From NCBI RefSeq assembly GCF_018390635.1, contig NZ_JAHBGE010000041.1, forward strand, positions 1-62,725: a DNA stretch of 62,725 nt, in the 5' to 3' direction. The DNA comes from Ancylobacter lacus (GTDB lineage: Bacteria > Pseudomonadota > Alphaproteobacteria > Rhizobiales > Xanthobacteraceae). This document shows, piece after piece, positions 15,261 to 25,935 of this stretch (position 1 is its first letter; every line of letters starts with the position of its first letter). The position numbers and the translations under genes were made by a program. Below the pieces are notes generated by a model. That model worked only from the letters and a program-made list of their open reading frames with translations, searched no databases and was not told the origin of the DNA.

Positions 15261-16205
15261 ATGAACATCTCGCTGCGCGCCCTGCGCTACATCGTGGCCA
15301 CGGCCGAGTGCGGCAATCTCACCGAGGCGGCGCGCCAGCTCAACGTCTCGCAGCCCTCCATCTCCGCGGCGATCGCCCAGTTCGAGGCCGAATGCGGCGC
15401 GCAGATCTTCGTGCGCCACCACGCCAAGGGCGTGACGCCCACCATCGCCGGCACCCGCATCATCAACGAGGCCCGGCTGCTGCTGAACCACGCCCGCGAC
15501 TTCGGCCAGAACGCCCGTGCCATGGCCGACGAGGTGCGCGGCGAGATTTCGGTCGGCTGCTTCTGGACCATCGCCACCCATTTCATGCCGGGCCTGCTCT
15601 CCTCCTTCGCCGAAAGCCACCCCGGCATCACGGTGAGCCTCGACGAGGGCGACCAGCAGCTCATCCTCGACGCGCTGGTGGCCGGCCGCACCGAGATCGC
15701 GCTGTCCTACGACTTCGCCCGGCCCGAGGAGATCGCCGCCGAGCTGCTGGCCGAGCTGCCGCCCTATGCGGTGCTGCCGGCCGACCATCCCCTGGCCGGA
15801 CGCGACGGGGTGAGCCTCGCGGAGCTGGCGCGCGAGCCCTTCATCCTGCTCGACCTGCCGCACTCCCGGGACTATTTCCTCAGCCTGTTCCGCTCGGTCG
15901 GGGTGGAGCCGCAGATCGCCTTCCGCTCCCGCGCCTACGACCTCACCCGCGGCCTCGTCGGCCATGGCCGCGGCTATTCCATCCAGAACGTGCTGCCGCG
16001 CACCCAGATCACCCATGACGGCCGCCGCGTCGCCTCGGTGCCCATCACCGACACGCTGGAGCCGGTGCGGCTGGTCAGCCTGCGGCTGAAGCGGCAGACG
16101 CCGCGGCCGGCGGTGGGGGTGTTCGCGCGGCATCTCACCGCGAGCTTCTCGGCCGGCGGCGCCTTCGCGCCGGGCACGCTGTCGCCCAGCCGCACGCTGC
16201 GCTGA
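15261..16205 (+). CDS. LysR-family regulator of the HpaB operon
   Basis: A 314-residue LysR-type transcription factor. The winged helix-turn-helix covers about residues 1-60 (MNISLRALRYIVATAECGNL, ARQLNVSQPSISAAIAQFE, FVRHHAKGVTPT). The co-inducer domain spans about 90-290 (GEISVGCFWTIATHFMPGLL, DLPHSRDYFLSLFR). It is divergent from the hydroxylase operon over an 89-bp gap that contains a perfect inverted repeat of LysR type. That layout normally means it senses the pathway substrate or an intermediate and activates the operon. The ribosome site is weak, and the operator nearly touches the start codon. Confidence 0.92.
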   Translation: MNISLRALRYIVATAECGNLTEAARQLNVSQPSISAAIAQFEAECGAQIFVRHHAKGVTPTIAGTRIINEARLLLNHARDFGQNARAMADEVRGEISVGCFWTIATHFMPGLLSSFAESHPGITVSLDEGDQQLILDALVAGRTEIALSYDFARPEEIAAELLAELPPYAVLPADHPLAGRDGVSLAELAREPFILLDLPHSRDYFLSLFRSVGVEPQIAFRSRAYDLTRGLVGHGRGYSIQNVLPRTQITHDGRRVASVPITDTLEPVRLVSLRLKRQTPRPAVGVFARHLTASFSAGGAFAPGTLSPSRTLR

Positions 16206-16317
16206 GAACCGGCCCTCGCGGCCCCGCCCGCCCGCATTGCGCGGCGGACGCCCCATGCACTAGCCTGCCGCCGGCGCGGCGCAGCGGTGGCGCAGGAAAC
16301 CCCCGGGAGACGAAGCG

Positions 16318-16935
16318 ATGACCGAAACCCGCCCGTTCCGGTGGCGCCACATCCGCCCCGCCGATCACAGCGTCATCCCGTGGAAGAACGGCGGCGGCAT
16401 CACCCGGGACATCGTGCTGCTGCCGGCCGGCAGCGGGCATGACGATTTCGACATCCGGGTGAGCCTCGCGCCCATCGTCACCGATGGGCCGTTCTCCTCC
16501 TTCCCCGGCATCGAGCGCCACATCACCCTGCTGCACGGCGCCGGGCTGGAACTCGTCTTCGACGGCCAGGCGCGGGCGCTGGAGCGGCTGCGACCGCTCA
16601 CCTTCGACAGCGTTCTCGCGCCCTCCTCCCGGCTCGCGGGCGGAGCGGTGGAGGTGCTGAACGTGATGACCCGGCGCGGGCGCTGGCAGGCGCAGGTGCT
16701 GCCGCTCGCCGGCGGCAGCGCGCCCGCGCTCGCGGCCCCGCCCGGCGGGCATGTGGTGCTGCACGCGGTGCGCGGCGTCTGGCGGTTCGACGACGGCTCC
16801 GGCGCGCCGCGGCTGGAGGCGGGCGACACGCTGATGGCCGAGGGCCCCGCCACCCTGCACCCCGCCGCCGGGGCGGAAGGGGAAGCCATCGCCGCGCTCC
16901 TCTCACCGGTCGGCGGCGCCGCCGCGCTTGGCTGA
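16318..16935 (+). CDS. hutD: HutD/Ves family protein
   Basis: A 205-residue HutD (Ves) cupin-fold protein. The family signature is WRHIRPADHSVIPWKNGGGI near the N-terminus, followed by DFDIRVSLAPIVTDGPFSSF, PGIERHITLLHGAGLEL and the late VEVLNVMTRRG. HutD is found with histidine-utilisation genes and is thought to limit or sense intermediates; its biochemistry is poorly known. No hut genes are in this window. It stands alone between the LysR gene and a 2-hydroxyacid dehydrogenase, all on the plus strand. Confidence 0.88.
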   Translation: MTETRPFRWRHIRPADHSVIPWKNGGGITRDIVLLPAGSGHDDFDIRVSLAPIVTDGPFSSFPGIERHITLLHGAGLELVFDGQARALERLRPLTFDSVLAPSSRLAGGAVEVLNVMTRRGRWQAQVLPLAGGSAPALAAPPGGHVVLHAVRGVWRFDDGSGAPRLEAGDTLMAEGPATLHPAAGAEGEAIAALLSPVGGAAALG

Positions 16936-17073
16936 CACCCCAAACGGAGCCGCTGCCCAGCAGATGGGCAGGACACATCCTTGGGCGGACGCTAGAAACG
17001 GGGCGAGCGATTCGACGCGCTCGCGCGGGAAAGGCCCGCCGGGGCGTCCGCCACCCCCACACGGAGTGCCCCG

Positions 17074-18012
17074 GTGAGCCGCGAAGCCCTGGTTTTCTAC
17101 AGCGCCGTCGACGATCCCGCAGCCTGGCGCGAGGCTCTGGCGGCCGAGCTGCCGGATCTCGATTTCCGCGTCGCGCCCGACGGGGTCGGCGATCCCGCCG
17201 AGGTCGGCTACGCCCTGGTCTGGAGCCCGCCGGCCGGCTTCTTCTCCCGCTTCCCGAACCTGCGGCTGGTGACCAATCTCGGCGCCGGCGTCGACGCGCT
17301 GGTGCGCCGGGACGACCTAGTGCCGGTGCCGATCTCGCGCCTCAACGACCCCGGCATGGTGCAGATGATGGCGAGCTACATCATCTTCGCCGTCACCCGC
17401 TACGCCCGCGACATCGACGTGTTCGAGGCGGCGCAGCGCCGGGGCGAATGGACCTATGTGCATCCGCGCGCCCTGTCCGAGGTCAAGGTCGGGCTGCTGG
17501 GGCTGGGCGAGCTCGGCACGCCGGCGGCGCTCGCCCTCGCCGGCATGGGCTACAGCGTGACCGGCTGGTCGCGCAGCGCCAAGACCCTGCCGGGCGTGAC
17601 CTGCCTCACCGGGCGCGACGGGCTGGAGACGATCCTCGCCGGCTCCGACATCGTGGTGGTGCTGGTGCCGCTGACCCGCGAGTCCGAAGGGCTGATCGGG
17701 GCCGCCGAGCTGGCGATGATGCGCAAGGGCGCCAAGCTGGTGAACGCCTCGCGCGGCAAGCTGGTCGACGAGGCGGCGCTGATCGCCGCTCTGGAGAGCG
17801 GCCATCTCGGCGGCGCCACGCTCGATGTCTTCGTCAACGAGCCGCTGCCGGCGGGACACCCGCTGTGGACCACGCCCAACGTGCTGATCACCCCGCATAT
17901 CGCCAGCATCACCGTGCCGGCGCTGGCCGCGCGCGACGTGGCGGAGAGCATCCGCCGGGTCCGCCGCGGCGAGGCGCCGCTGCACGAGGTGCACGCCGCG
18001 CGCGGCTACTGA
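17074..18012 (+). CDS. D-2-hydroxyacid dehydrogenase, GhrA-like
   Basis: A 312-residue NAD(P)-dependent D-2-hydroxyacid dehydrogenase of the glyoxylate/hydroxypyruvate reductase A type. The cofactor loop is VGLLGLGELGTPAALALAGMG (around residues 140-160). Catalytic residues appear in NASRGKLVDEAAL (Arg), DVFVNEPLPAGHPLW (Glu) and ITPHIASIT (His). WSRSAKTLPGV after the second strand gives the Ser-Arg that usually selects NADPH. It would reduce glyoxylate or hydroxypyruvate in the cytoplasm. Start is GTG at 17074 with GGAG 8 nt upstream. It has no operon partner besides HutD 140 bp upstream. Confidence 0.92.
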   Translation: MSREALVFYSAVDDPAAWREALAAELPDLDFRVAPDGVGDPAEVGYALVWSPPAGFFSRFPNLRLVTNLGAGVDALVRRDDLVPVPISRLNDPGMVQMMASYIIFAVTRYARDIDVFEAAQRRGEWTYVHPRALSEVKVGLLGLGELGTPAALALAGMGYSVTGWSRSAKTLPGVTCLTGRDGLETILAGSDIVVVLVPLTRESEGLIGAAELAMMRKGAKLVNASRGKLVDEAALIAALESGHLGGATLDVFVNEPLPAGHPLWTTPNVLITPHIASITVPALAARDVAESIRRVRRGEAPLHEVHAARGY

Positions 18013-18025
18013 CCCCCTCGCCCGG

Positions 18026-18059
18026 CCGCTCCGGGCTTCCCCTGTGGAAGCCCGAGCGG
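18026..18059 (+). terminator. Hairpin after the hydroxyacid dehydrogenase
   Basis: Arms 18026-18040 and 18046-18059 pair over 14 bp with a single bulged C and a 5-nt loop, beginning 14 bp after the stop codon. No T-tract follows, so it is a terminator only by position and strength. Confidence 0.5.
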
Positions 18060-18459
18060 AACCGCGCCCGGACGGGCTACGGCGGCAGGTCATTCGGTGT
18101 GCCGCATGACCATCTCATTTGGCACCCGCCGGTATCGGGGCAGTGGAAGCCGGGACGCCGCAAGGCGGCGCCACCGGCTCCACCCCCCGCGCCCCGCACC
18201 GGCGAGGACGTCGCCGCGTACAGCCGGCACTTGTGCTTCGGCCCCGCCGGCACCGCGCCGGCTATACGAAGGTTCTGCCGCCAAAGCGCGAAAGAAGGGC
18301 ACACGAATACATTAAGTGCCCAGCGAAGTGGCCAGTTCTTCCTCAATCTATCATGCCGGACATGCAGGTCTCGAACGCATCCGGCCGGCAATTGCGCTGT
18401 CAGGCGGCAATAAAAACCAAGCTCTCGCCGACCCGCGCCGCGGCGGTCACGCCGGCAAC
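18060..18459. other. 400-bp gap upstream of the ABC importer
   Basis: No gene is supported on either strand. The right half becomes AT-richer as it approaches the sigma-54 promoter and probably holds enhancer sites for its activator. No clear NtrC dyad (GCAC with GTGC at the usual distance) was seen. Confidence 0.45.
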
Positions 18460-18475
18460 TGGCATAGCAATTGCT
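18460..18475 (+). promoter_or_regulatory. Sigma-54 promoter of the NitT/TauT-type importer
   Basis: TGGCATAGCAATTGCT fits the RpoN consensus at every invariant base: GG at -24 (18461-18462), GC at -12 (18473-18474), exactly 10 bp between. Transcription would start near 18486, about 130 nt before the binding-protein gene. This points to control by an enhancer-binding protein such as NtrC. Confidence 0.8.
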
Positions 18476-18616
18476 TTTTATGTCGCCGGACGGGATGCAC
18501 CGGCGGCGCTCCCGGCCGGATGCTTTCCCGAACGGGACGCCCCGGCACGGCGGCGCGGTTCGCGAAGGGCATGGGACGCTTCGCTGCATGACTGGCACGA
18601 CTGAGGATTAGGACCA

Positions 18617-19603
18617 ATGCTGAACAAGTTTTTCCGCCGGCAGATCGCCGGCGTTCTCTGCGGAACCGTGCTCGCGGCGGTCGCCTCGCAGGCCGCCTTC
18701 GCCGGCAAGCTCTCCCTCGGCCACACCATCTGGGTCGGCTACGGGCCGCTCTACCTCGCCAAGGAACTCGGCTACTTCAAGGAGAACGGCGTCGACGTCG
18801 ATTTCCAGGTGGTCGATGATTCCGCGCTGGCCATGGCCGCCCAGGCCGCCGGCAAGCTCTCCGGCACCGCCACCACGCTGGACGAGATCCTGAAGTACCG
18901 CTCCGATTCCTTCTGCTTCAAGGCGGTGGCGCTGTTCGACGAAAGCCATGGCGGCGACGGCATGGTCTCGGTGAAGGAGATCAACAGCCTCGAGGACCTC
19001 AAGGGCAAGACGGTCGCCATGAACGAGGGCTCGACCTCTCAGTTCTGGTTCTCCTACCTGCTGAAGAAGAAGGGCATCCCGCTGAAGGAGGTCGAGGTGC
19101 TGAACATGAGCGCCGACGCCGCCGCCGCCGCCTTCATCGCCGGCCAGGTGCCCGCCGCCGTGACCTGGGAGCCGAACCTCACCCTCGTGAAGACCAAGAA
19201 TGTCGGCAAGGTGCTGACCAGCAGCGCCGACACCCCCGGCGTCATCGTCGACGTGCTCGAATTCTCCTGCAGCGTCCTCGAGAAGCAGCCCAAGGACGTG
19301 AAGGGCTTCGTCGCCGCGCTGCAGAAGGCGGTCGACTACACCAAGGCCAACCCGGAGAAGGCCTACGCCATCATGGCGAAGGGCGTCGGCGGCTATCTCA
19401 AGGAGCCGAAGGACTTCGCCGACGCCGCCTCGGGCGTGAAGTTCTACGACAAGGCAATGACGATCGACTATCTCGGCACCCCGGACAAGCCCGGCAAGGT
19501 CACCGAGGTGCTTCAGCTCGGCAACGAGATCTGGGCCGATCTCGGCAAGGTGAAGAAGCCGATCACCTACAAGGAAGTCATCGACCCCAGCTTCACCCAG
19601 TGA
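18617..19603 (+). CDS. NitT/TauT-family ABC substrate-binding protein
   Basis: A 328-residue periplasmic binding protein of the SsuA/TauA/ThiY-like class. A Sec signal peptide covers about residues 1-29 (RRQIAGVLCGTVLAAVASQA followed by AFA and mature GKLSLGHT). The mature part shows IWVGYGPLYLAKELGYF, VDVDFQVVDDSALAMAAQAA, LKGKTVAMNEGSTSQFWFSY and VTWEPNLTLVKT, all typical of this class. Ligands of the class are sulfonates, taurine, nitrate, pyrimidine precursors or urea-like compounds; the sequence does not decide. The sigma-54 promoter suggests a nitrogen source. It is followed by permease and ATPase genes in one operon. Confidence 0.9.
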   Translation: MLNKFFRRQIAGVLCGTVLAAVASQAAFAGKLSLGHTIWVGYGPLYLAKELGYFKENGVDVDFQVVDDSALAMAAQAAGKLSGTATTLDEILKYRSDSFCFKAVALFDESHGGDGMVSVKEINSLEDLKGKTVAMNEGSTSQFWFSYLLKKKGIPLKEVEVLNMSADAAAAAFIAGQVPAAVTWEPNLTLVKTKNVGKVLTSSADTPGVIVDVLEFSCSVLEKQPKDVKGFVAALQKAVDYTKANPEKAYAIMAKGVGGYLKEPKDFADAASGVKFYDKAMTIDYLGTPDKPGKVTEVLQLGNEIWADLGKVKKPITYKEVIDPSFTQ

Positions 19604-19695
19604 GCTGACGGGCGGGGCACGCCCCGCCGCCTTCCACGCTCCCGGCGCGCACCGCGCGCGCCGGGGCCCCCCGGCATGACACACGAAGACGTTCA

Positions 19696-20499
19696 ATGGC
19701 GCGCAAACAATCCCTGCTCGACCAGTGCCTGACGCCGAAGTCGGAGATTCCCGGCTCGCTGGCCTTCGCGATCTCCGCCCTGACCTGGGTGGCCGTGATC
19801 GCGGTGTGGTCGATCCTCACCTATGGCGGCTACATGCAGGACATCTTCCTGCCCTCGCCGAGCGCGGTGACCGCGGCCTTCTTCCGCCTGCTCGAAGACG
19901 GCACGCTCTCCCAGCACATCTGGGCCAGCCTGCAGGTGGTTGTGATCGGCTTCGTCATCTCCTCCATCATCGCCGTGCCGCTCGGCCTGCTCATGGGCAC
20001 CTTCCGGGTGGTCCAGGCCGGCCTCGAGCCGCTGGTGAACTTCATCCGCTATCTCCCGGTGACCTCCTTCGTGCCGCTGTTCATCCTGTGGATCGGCATC
20101 GGCATCGAACAGCGCATCATGGTCATCTTCTTCGGCACCTTCTTCCAGCAGCTGGTGATGATCGCCGACGTGTCGCGCGGGGTGCACAAGGACCTGCTCA
20201 ACGCCTCCTACACGCTGGGCGCCTCGCGGCGCGACGCGCTGCTGCACGTGCTGACCCCGGCGGCGCTGCCGGGCATCATCGACACGCTGCGCATCACCAT
20301 GGGCTGGGCGTGGACCTATCTCGTCGTCGCCGAGCTGGTCGCCGCCTCTTCGGGGCTCGGCTACATCAGCATGAAGGCGATGCGCGGCTTCCAGGTGGAC
20401 GTGATCTTCCTCGCCATCGCCATCATCGGCCTGCTTGGCCTCTTCACCGACCTCATCTTCCGCGTGATCCGGCTCCGGCTGGTCGCCTGGGCGAACTGA
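19696..20499 (+). CDS. NitT/TauT-type ABC permease
   Basis: A 267-residue inner-membrane permease of the BPD_transp_1 fold with about six membrane segments, from about residue 26 (FAISALTWVAVIAVWSILT) to 245 (VIFLAIAIIGLLGLFTDLIF). The cytoplasmic EAA-type loop appears as NASYTLGASRRDALLHVLTP, the contact with the ATPase. FLPSPSAVTAAFFRLLEDG is the conserved early motif of SsuC/TauC permeases. It is 92 bp behind the binding protein gene and 25 bp before the ATPase gene. It would form a homodimeric channel. Confidence 0.92.
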   Translation: MARKQSLLDQCLTPKSEIPGSLAFAISALTWVAVIAVWSILTYGGYMQDIFLPSPSAVTAAFFRLLEDGTLSQHIWASLQVVVIGFVISSIIAVPLGLLMGTFRVVQAGLEPLVNFIRYLPVTSFVPLFILWIGIGIEQRIMVIFFGTFFQQLVMIADVSRGVHKDLLNASYTLGASRRDALLHVLTPAALPGIIDTLRITMGWAWTYLVVAELVAASSGLGYISMKAMRGFQVDVIFLAIAIIGLLGLFTDLIFRVIRLRLVAWAN

Positions 20500-20524
20500 T
20501 CCACCGAACGACGAAGGCACCCCG

Positions 20525-21340
20525 ATGAGCGTTGTGAACGCCGCCGCCACCGATGCCGGCACCCGCTCCCGCCTGCGCATCAAGGATGTGCGGCTGGAGT
20601 ACCAGACCCGCACCGGCAAGAATGTGGTGGCCATCGACCGCATCTCGATCGACGTACCCGACAACGAGTTCGCGGTCATCGTCGGCCCGTCCGGCTGCGG
20701 CAAGTCGAGCCTGCTCTACCTCGTCGCCGGGCTCGCCGACCCGACGGAGGGCGACATCCTGCTCGGCAACACCGTGGTGCAGGGCCCCGGCGCCGACCGC
20801 GGCATGGTGTTCCAGTCCTACACCCTGTTCCCCTGGCTCACCGTGCGGGAGAATGTCGAGTTCGGCCTGAAGCGCCGCAACGTGCCGGCGAAGGAGCGCG
20901 AGGACATCGTCAACCGCTACCTCAACGAAACCGGCCTCGCCGCCTTCCACGACGCCTACCCCAAGCAGCTCTCCGGCGGCATGATGCAGCGCGTGGCGAT
21001 CGCGCGGGCGCTCGCCAACGACCCCAAGATCCTGCTGATGGACGAGCCCTTCGGCGCGCTCGACAGCCAGACCCGCAACACCATGCAGAAGCTGCTGCTG
21101 CGGGTGTGGGAGCAGCACCAGAAGACCGTGCTCTTCGTCACCCACGACATCGACGAGGCGATCCTGCTGGGCGACCGCATCTATGTCATGACCGCGCGCC
21201 CCGGCCGGCTGAAGGAGGAGATCGTGGTCCCCATCCCGCGGCCGCGCTCCATGGACATGGTCATGGACCCCGAGTTCATCGCGGTGAAGCGGCGGATCCT
21301 CGAACTGCTCAAGAACGAGATCAAGGACGACGAGCACTGA
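20525..21340 (+). CDS. NitT/TauT-type ABC ATPase
   Basis: A 271-residue ATPase with intact motifs: Walker [11 protein letters not shown]-loop in [14 protein letters not shown], signature LSGGMMQR, Walker [13 protein letters not shown] and the switch His in [10 protein letters not shown]. It energises the importer and is the last gene of the operon. A perfect rho-independent terminator follows 80 bp later. It matches SsuB/TauB in length and in the [14 protein letters not shown] tail that follows the core domain. Confidence 0.93.
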   Translation: MSVVNAAATDAGTRSRLRIKDVRLEYQTRTGKNVVAIDRISIDVPDNEFAVIVGPSGCGKSSLLYLVAGLADPTEGDILLGNTVVQGPGADRGMVFQSYTLFPWLTVRENVEFGLKRRNVPAKEREDIVNRYLNETGLAAFHDAYPKQLSGGMMQRVAIARALANDPKILLMDEPFGALDSQTRNTMQKLLLRVWEQHQKTVLFVTHDIDEAILLGDRIYVMTARPGRLKEEIVVPIPRPRSMDMVMDPEFIAVKRRILELLKNEIKDDEH

Positions 21341-21420
21341 GGCCCGGGCCGCGTCCCGCCGGCCTCTCCGCCCGAGAGCGGCGCACCCTATCGGAGGGGG
21401 TCTCCCGACCCCGCAACTCG

Positions 21421-21447
21421 CCCGCCGCGCCACGCGCGGCGGGTTTT
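21421..21447 (+). terminator. Rho-independent terminator of the importer operon
   Basis: CCCGCCGCGC (21421-21430) pairs with GCGCGGCGGG (21434-21443) around CAC, a 10-bp perfect stem followed by TTTTTCT. The downstream half is the start of a 53-bp tandem repeat that carries decayed copies of the same hairpin. Confidence 0.9.
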
Positions 21448-21623
21448 TCTTGGCGGCGCCGGGAAGGGCGACCGCAGCGCGCCACCCCGCGACGGGTTCT
21501 TCTCGGCGGCGCCGGGAACGGCAACCGCAGCGCGCCACCGCGCGGCGGGTTCTTCTCGGCGGCGCCGGGAACGGCAACCGCAGCGCGCTACACCGCGGCG
21601 CGCTTCTCTTGCGCGGCGGCGGC
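21441..21623. repeat. 53-bp tandem repeat, three copies plus a partial
   Basis: Units start at 21441, 21494 and 21547 and a partial one at 21600. The second and third differ at a few bases near their ends, the first is more divergent. Each unit ends in a GC hairpin arm and the next begins GGGTTNTTCT, so the array is a repeated terminator module between two convergent operons. The partial copy touches the stop of the minus-strand gene at 21624. Confidence 0.9.
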
Positions 21624-22424
21624 TCAGCCCAGCAGGCGGGCCACCGCGCGGCGGGCCATGACGCCGGCGAGGTGGGCGCGGTAGGCGCCGCTGCCGTGAA
21701 TGTCGGCGATCATGTCCTCGGCCGGCAAGGCGAGGCCCACCAGCGCCTCCGGCGCGAAGGCGGCGTCCAGCGCCGCCTCGGCCTCTGTCCAGCGGAACAC
21801 CCCGGCCTGGCTCGCCCCGGTCACCGCGACCCGCACCCCGGCCGGCGTCACCGCCACCAGCACCCCGGCCATGGCGTAGCGCGAGGCGGGGTTGGGAAAC
21901 TTCTCATAAGCCGCGCGCAGCGGAACGGGGAAGGACACCGCGGTGATCATCTCGGCCGGCGCCAGCGCCGTCTCGAACAGGCCCTGGAAGAAGGCTTCCG
22001 CCGGAATCTCCCGCACCGTGGTGAGGATGGTGGCGCCAAGGCCGAGGCAGGCGGCGGGATAATCCGCCGAAGGGTCGTTATTGGCGACCGACCCGCCGAT
22101 CGTGCCACGGTTGCGCACGGCGGGATCGCCGATCCGCCCGGCGAGATCGGCCAGCGCCGGGATCGCCGCGCGCACCGCCGCCGACGCGGCGACATCGGCA
22201 TGGGGCGTCATCGCCCCCACCACCACACGATCCTCCTCGACCCGGATGCCGGACATCTCGGCGATGTCGCCGAGATCGACCAGATCGGAGGGGGAGGCGA
22301 GGCGCTGCTTCAGTGTCGGCAGCAGGGTCTGGCCCCCGGCGAGGTATTTCGCCTCGTCCTCGGCGGCGGCGAGGGCGAGCGCGTCGTCGACGCTGGCGGG
22401 ACGGTGATAGCTGAACGTGAACAT
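21624..22424 (-). CDS. Molybdenum hydroxylase FAD subunit (CoxM/XdhB type), set 1
   Basis: A 266-residue FAD-binding medium subunit. FAD contacts are AKYLAGGQTLLPTLKQRLAS (about residues 28-47) and VRNRGTIGGSVANNDPSADY (about 98-117), with the C-terminal CO-dehydrogenase flavoprotein domain after about 165. It passes electrons from the iron-sulfur subunit to the acceptor. It is encoded 11 bp after the 2Fe-2S subunit gene, but no large molybdopterin subunit is adjacent. The solitary large-subunit gene at 38587-40881 is the best candidate partner. Start is ATG 22424. Its end lies in the tandem terminator array. Confidence 0.92.
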   Translation of the reverse strand: MFTFSYHRPASVDDALALAAAEDEAKYLAGGQTLLPTLKQRLASPSDLVDLGDIAEMSGIRVEEDRVVVGAMTPHADVAASAAVRAAIPALADLAGRIGDPAVRNRGTIGGSVANNDPSADYPAACLGLGATILTTVREIPAEAFFQGLFETALAPAEMITAVSFPVPLRAAYEKFPNPASRYAMAGVLVAVTPAGVRVAVTGASQAGVFRWTEAEAALDAAFAPEALVGLALPAEDMIADIHGSGAYRAHLAGVMARRAVARLLG

Positions 22425-22435
22425 GGCGCTTTCCC

Positions 22436-22930
<495 letters not shown>

Positions 22931-23354
22931 CGGCCGTGGCTCCTGTGGCTGGACGTCCCGGCGCGGGGCTCGCAACCCCCGTGCCATTCCGGCGCGGCAG
23001 CGAGACGGCGGCCAGGCACGGTATTTCCGCGCCGCCGCGCGGAGGTCACCGGCCGCTGCCGCTTTCGGCGCCTTCCGCTGCCTAATGATTGGACAACGTA
23101 AGCCACCACTGGGGAAGCATTTTCTTTCTCTTTGTTCCTGTCACCTAGCACATAGGATCAAAGCATTGACCTGCGCAGCCCGCGGCGCGGCAGCCGCGCC
23201 GGACGGCCATCCCCTCCCAAGGTGTGCCCCCAACCGGCACCGCCCGGCCTGTTTCCTGCAGGTCCCCCATGAGCGGACGGGATCGCGCACCCTGGACGCC
23301 CGCAGCACCCGAGGGAATGGAAAGGACACCCACGGAAGACGCATATTTAGCCAT
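22931..23354. other. Divergent regulatory gap, left part
   Basis: No gene is supported. The segment 23085-23160 is AT-rich compared with its surroundings and probably contains the promoter of the minus-strand 2Fe-2S/FAD subunit pair. No clear -35/-10 pair could be fixed. Confidence 0.4.
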
Positions 23355-23383
23355 TTGACATCGCTGCAAAAGCTAGTGATTTT
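23355..23383 (+). promoter_or_regulatory. Promoter of the PLP-enzyme/CoA-transferase operon
   Basis: TTGACA (23355-23360), a 17-bp spacer and GATTTT (23378-23383). The -35 is perfect, the -10 is weak. The candidate GntR operator begins 8 bp after the -10, which suits repression. Confidence 0.55.
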
Positions 23384-23391
23384 GTCCAAAT

Positions 23392-23409
23392 GGTACTAAC
23401 AATAGTACG
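23392..23409. promoter_or_regulatory. Candidate GntR operator A
   Basis: GGTACTA-ACAA-TAGTACG is an 18-bp dyad whose inner six bases pair perfectly on both arms (GTACTA/TAGTAC). A related dyad with the same 4-bp spacer (GATACTA-TCCA-TAGCATC) lies before pxpB at 31257-31274. The GntR/UTRA protein encoded at 33291-34046 is the obvious candidate ligand. Confidence 0.6.
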
Positions 23410-23471
23410 ATAGGAACCAGGCTCTCGCAGAGGCGCCGGCGGCACCGCCGGACGATCAGCACAGGACCCGC

Positions 23472-24968
<1,497 letters not shown>

Positions 24969-24978
24969 GGGGGTGGTC

Positions 24979-25935
24979 GTGGGCGTTTCCTCCTATCTCG
25001 ACCTGCGCGCCGCCACCCGCGCGCGCGACCGCAGCCTGCGCGACAAGGTGATGTCGCTGGAAGAGGCGGCGAAGCTGGTGACGTCGGGCGAGCACGTCGC
25101 GCTGGGCGGCTGCACCGCCTCGCGCACGCCGTTCGCCATGATCTGGGCGCTGATCCGCGCCGGGGTGACGGATCTCACCGTCTCCCGCTCCATCATCTCG
25201 ACCGAGGGCGACCTGCTCTACGCCTCCGGCGCCTCCCGCCACATCATGACGAGCTGGTTCAGCCAGGGCATCGTCTGGGGCGTCTCCAAGGTGATGCGGG
25301 CCTACACCGAGAGCGGGCGCGCCCGCTTCGAGGAGTGGAGCCACATGGCGATGGGCCTGCGCTACCGCGCCGGCGCCATGGGCGTGCCCTTCATGCCGAT
25401 GCGCTCCATGCTCGGTTCCGGCGTGCTCGACCGCGCCGAAGGGGCGAAGACGCTGGAATGCCCCTTCACCGGCGAGACCCTGCTGCTGGTGCCGGCGCTG
25501 AACCCGGACGTCGCGCTGATCCACGTCCAGCGCTGCGACGCCTATGGCAACGCCCAGCTCGACGGGCTGACCTTCATGGACATCGACATGGCCATGGCGG
25601 CGAAGCGCGTGATCCTCACCACCGAGCGGATCGTCTCCAACGAGCAGATCCGCCGGGCCCCGGACCAGACCAAGATCGGCTTCTTCACCGTCGATGCCGT
25701 GGTGGAAGTGCCGTTCGGCAGCGCGCCGCACGAGTGCTACGGGCTCTACGAGCCGTTCTACAGCCATATGGACCTCTATGCCGAGATGACGGCAAAGGAC
25801 CCGGAGGCGGGGGCGCAGGCCTATCTCGAGCGCTTCTATCACGAGCCCACCAACTGGGCCGGCTATCTCGAGCGTATCGGCATGGCCGAGCTGCTCGACG
25901 CCCGGCGCCGCGGGAGCAGCATCTATGACGACTGA
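24979..25935 (+). CDS. Family I CoA-transferase, alpha subunit
   Basis: A 318-residue alpha subunit of the glutaconate/3-oxoacid CoA-transferase family (GctA-like). The glycine loop LVTSGEHVALGGCTASRTPF (about residues 35-54) binds CoA. Later segments LNPDVALIHVQRCDAYGN and KRVILTTERIV are conserved. GTG at 24979 is chosen because GAGGGG lies about 6 nt upstream; a GTG at 24973 lies inside that site. Stop overlaps the beta-subunit start by 11 nt. With the beta subunit it moves CoA between acyl-CoA and a free carboxylic or 3-oxo acid. Confidence 0.92.
   Translation: MGVSSYLDLRAATRARDRSLRDKVMSLEEAAKLVTSGEHVALGGCTASRTPFAMIWALIRAGVTDLTVSRSIISTEGDLLYASGASRHIMTSWFSQGIVWGVSKVMRAYTESGRARFEEWSHMAMGLRYRAGAMGVPFMPMRSMLGSGVLDRAEGAKTLECPFTGETLLLVPALNPDVALIHVQRCDAYGNAQLDGLTFMDIDMAMAAKRVILTTERIVSNEQIRRAPDQTKIGFFTVDAVVEVPFGSAPHECYGLYEPFYSHMDLYAEMTAKDPEAGAQAYLERFYHEPTNWAGYLERIGMAELLDARRRGSSIYDD

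Noticed and set aside
21441-21623. CRISPR-like array
   Set aside because: Units are contiguous without spacers and contain terminator hairpins; no cas genes are near.
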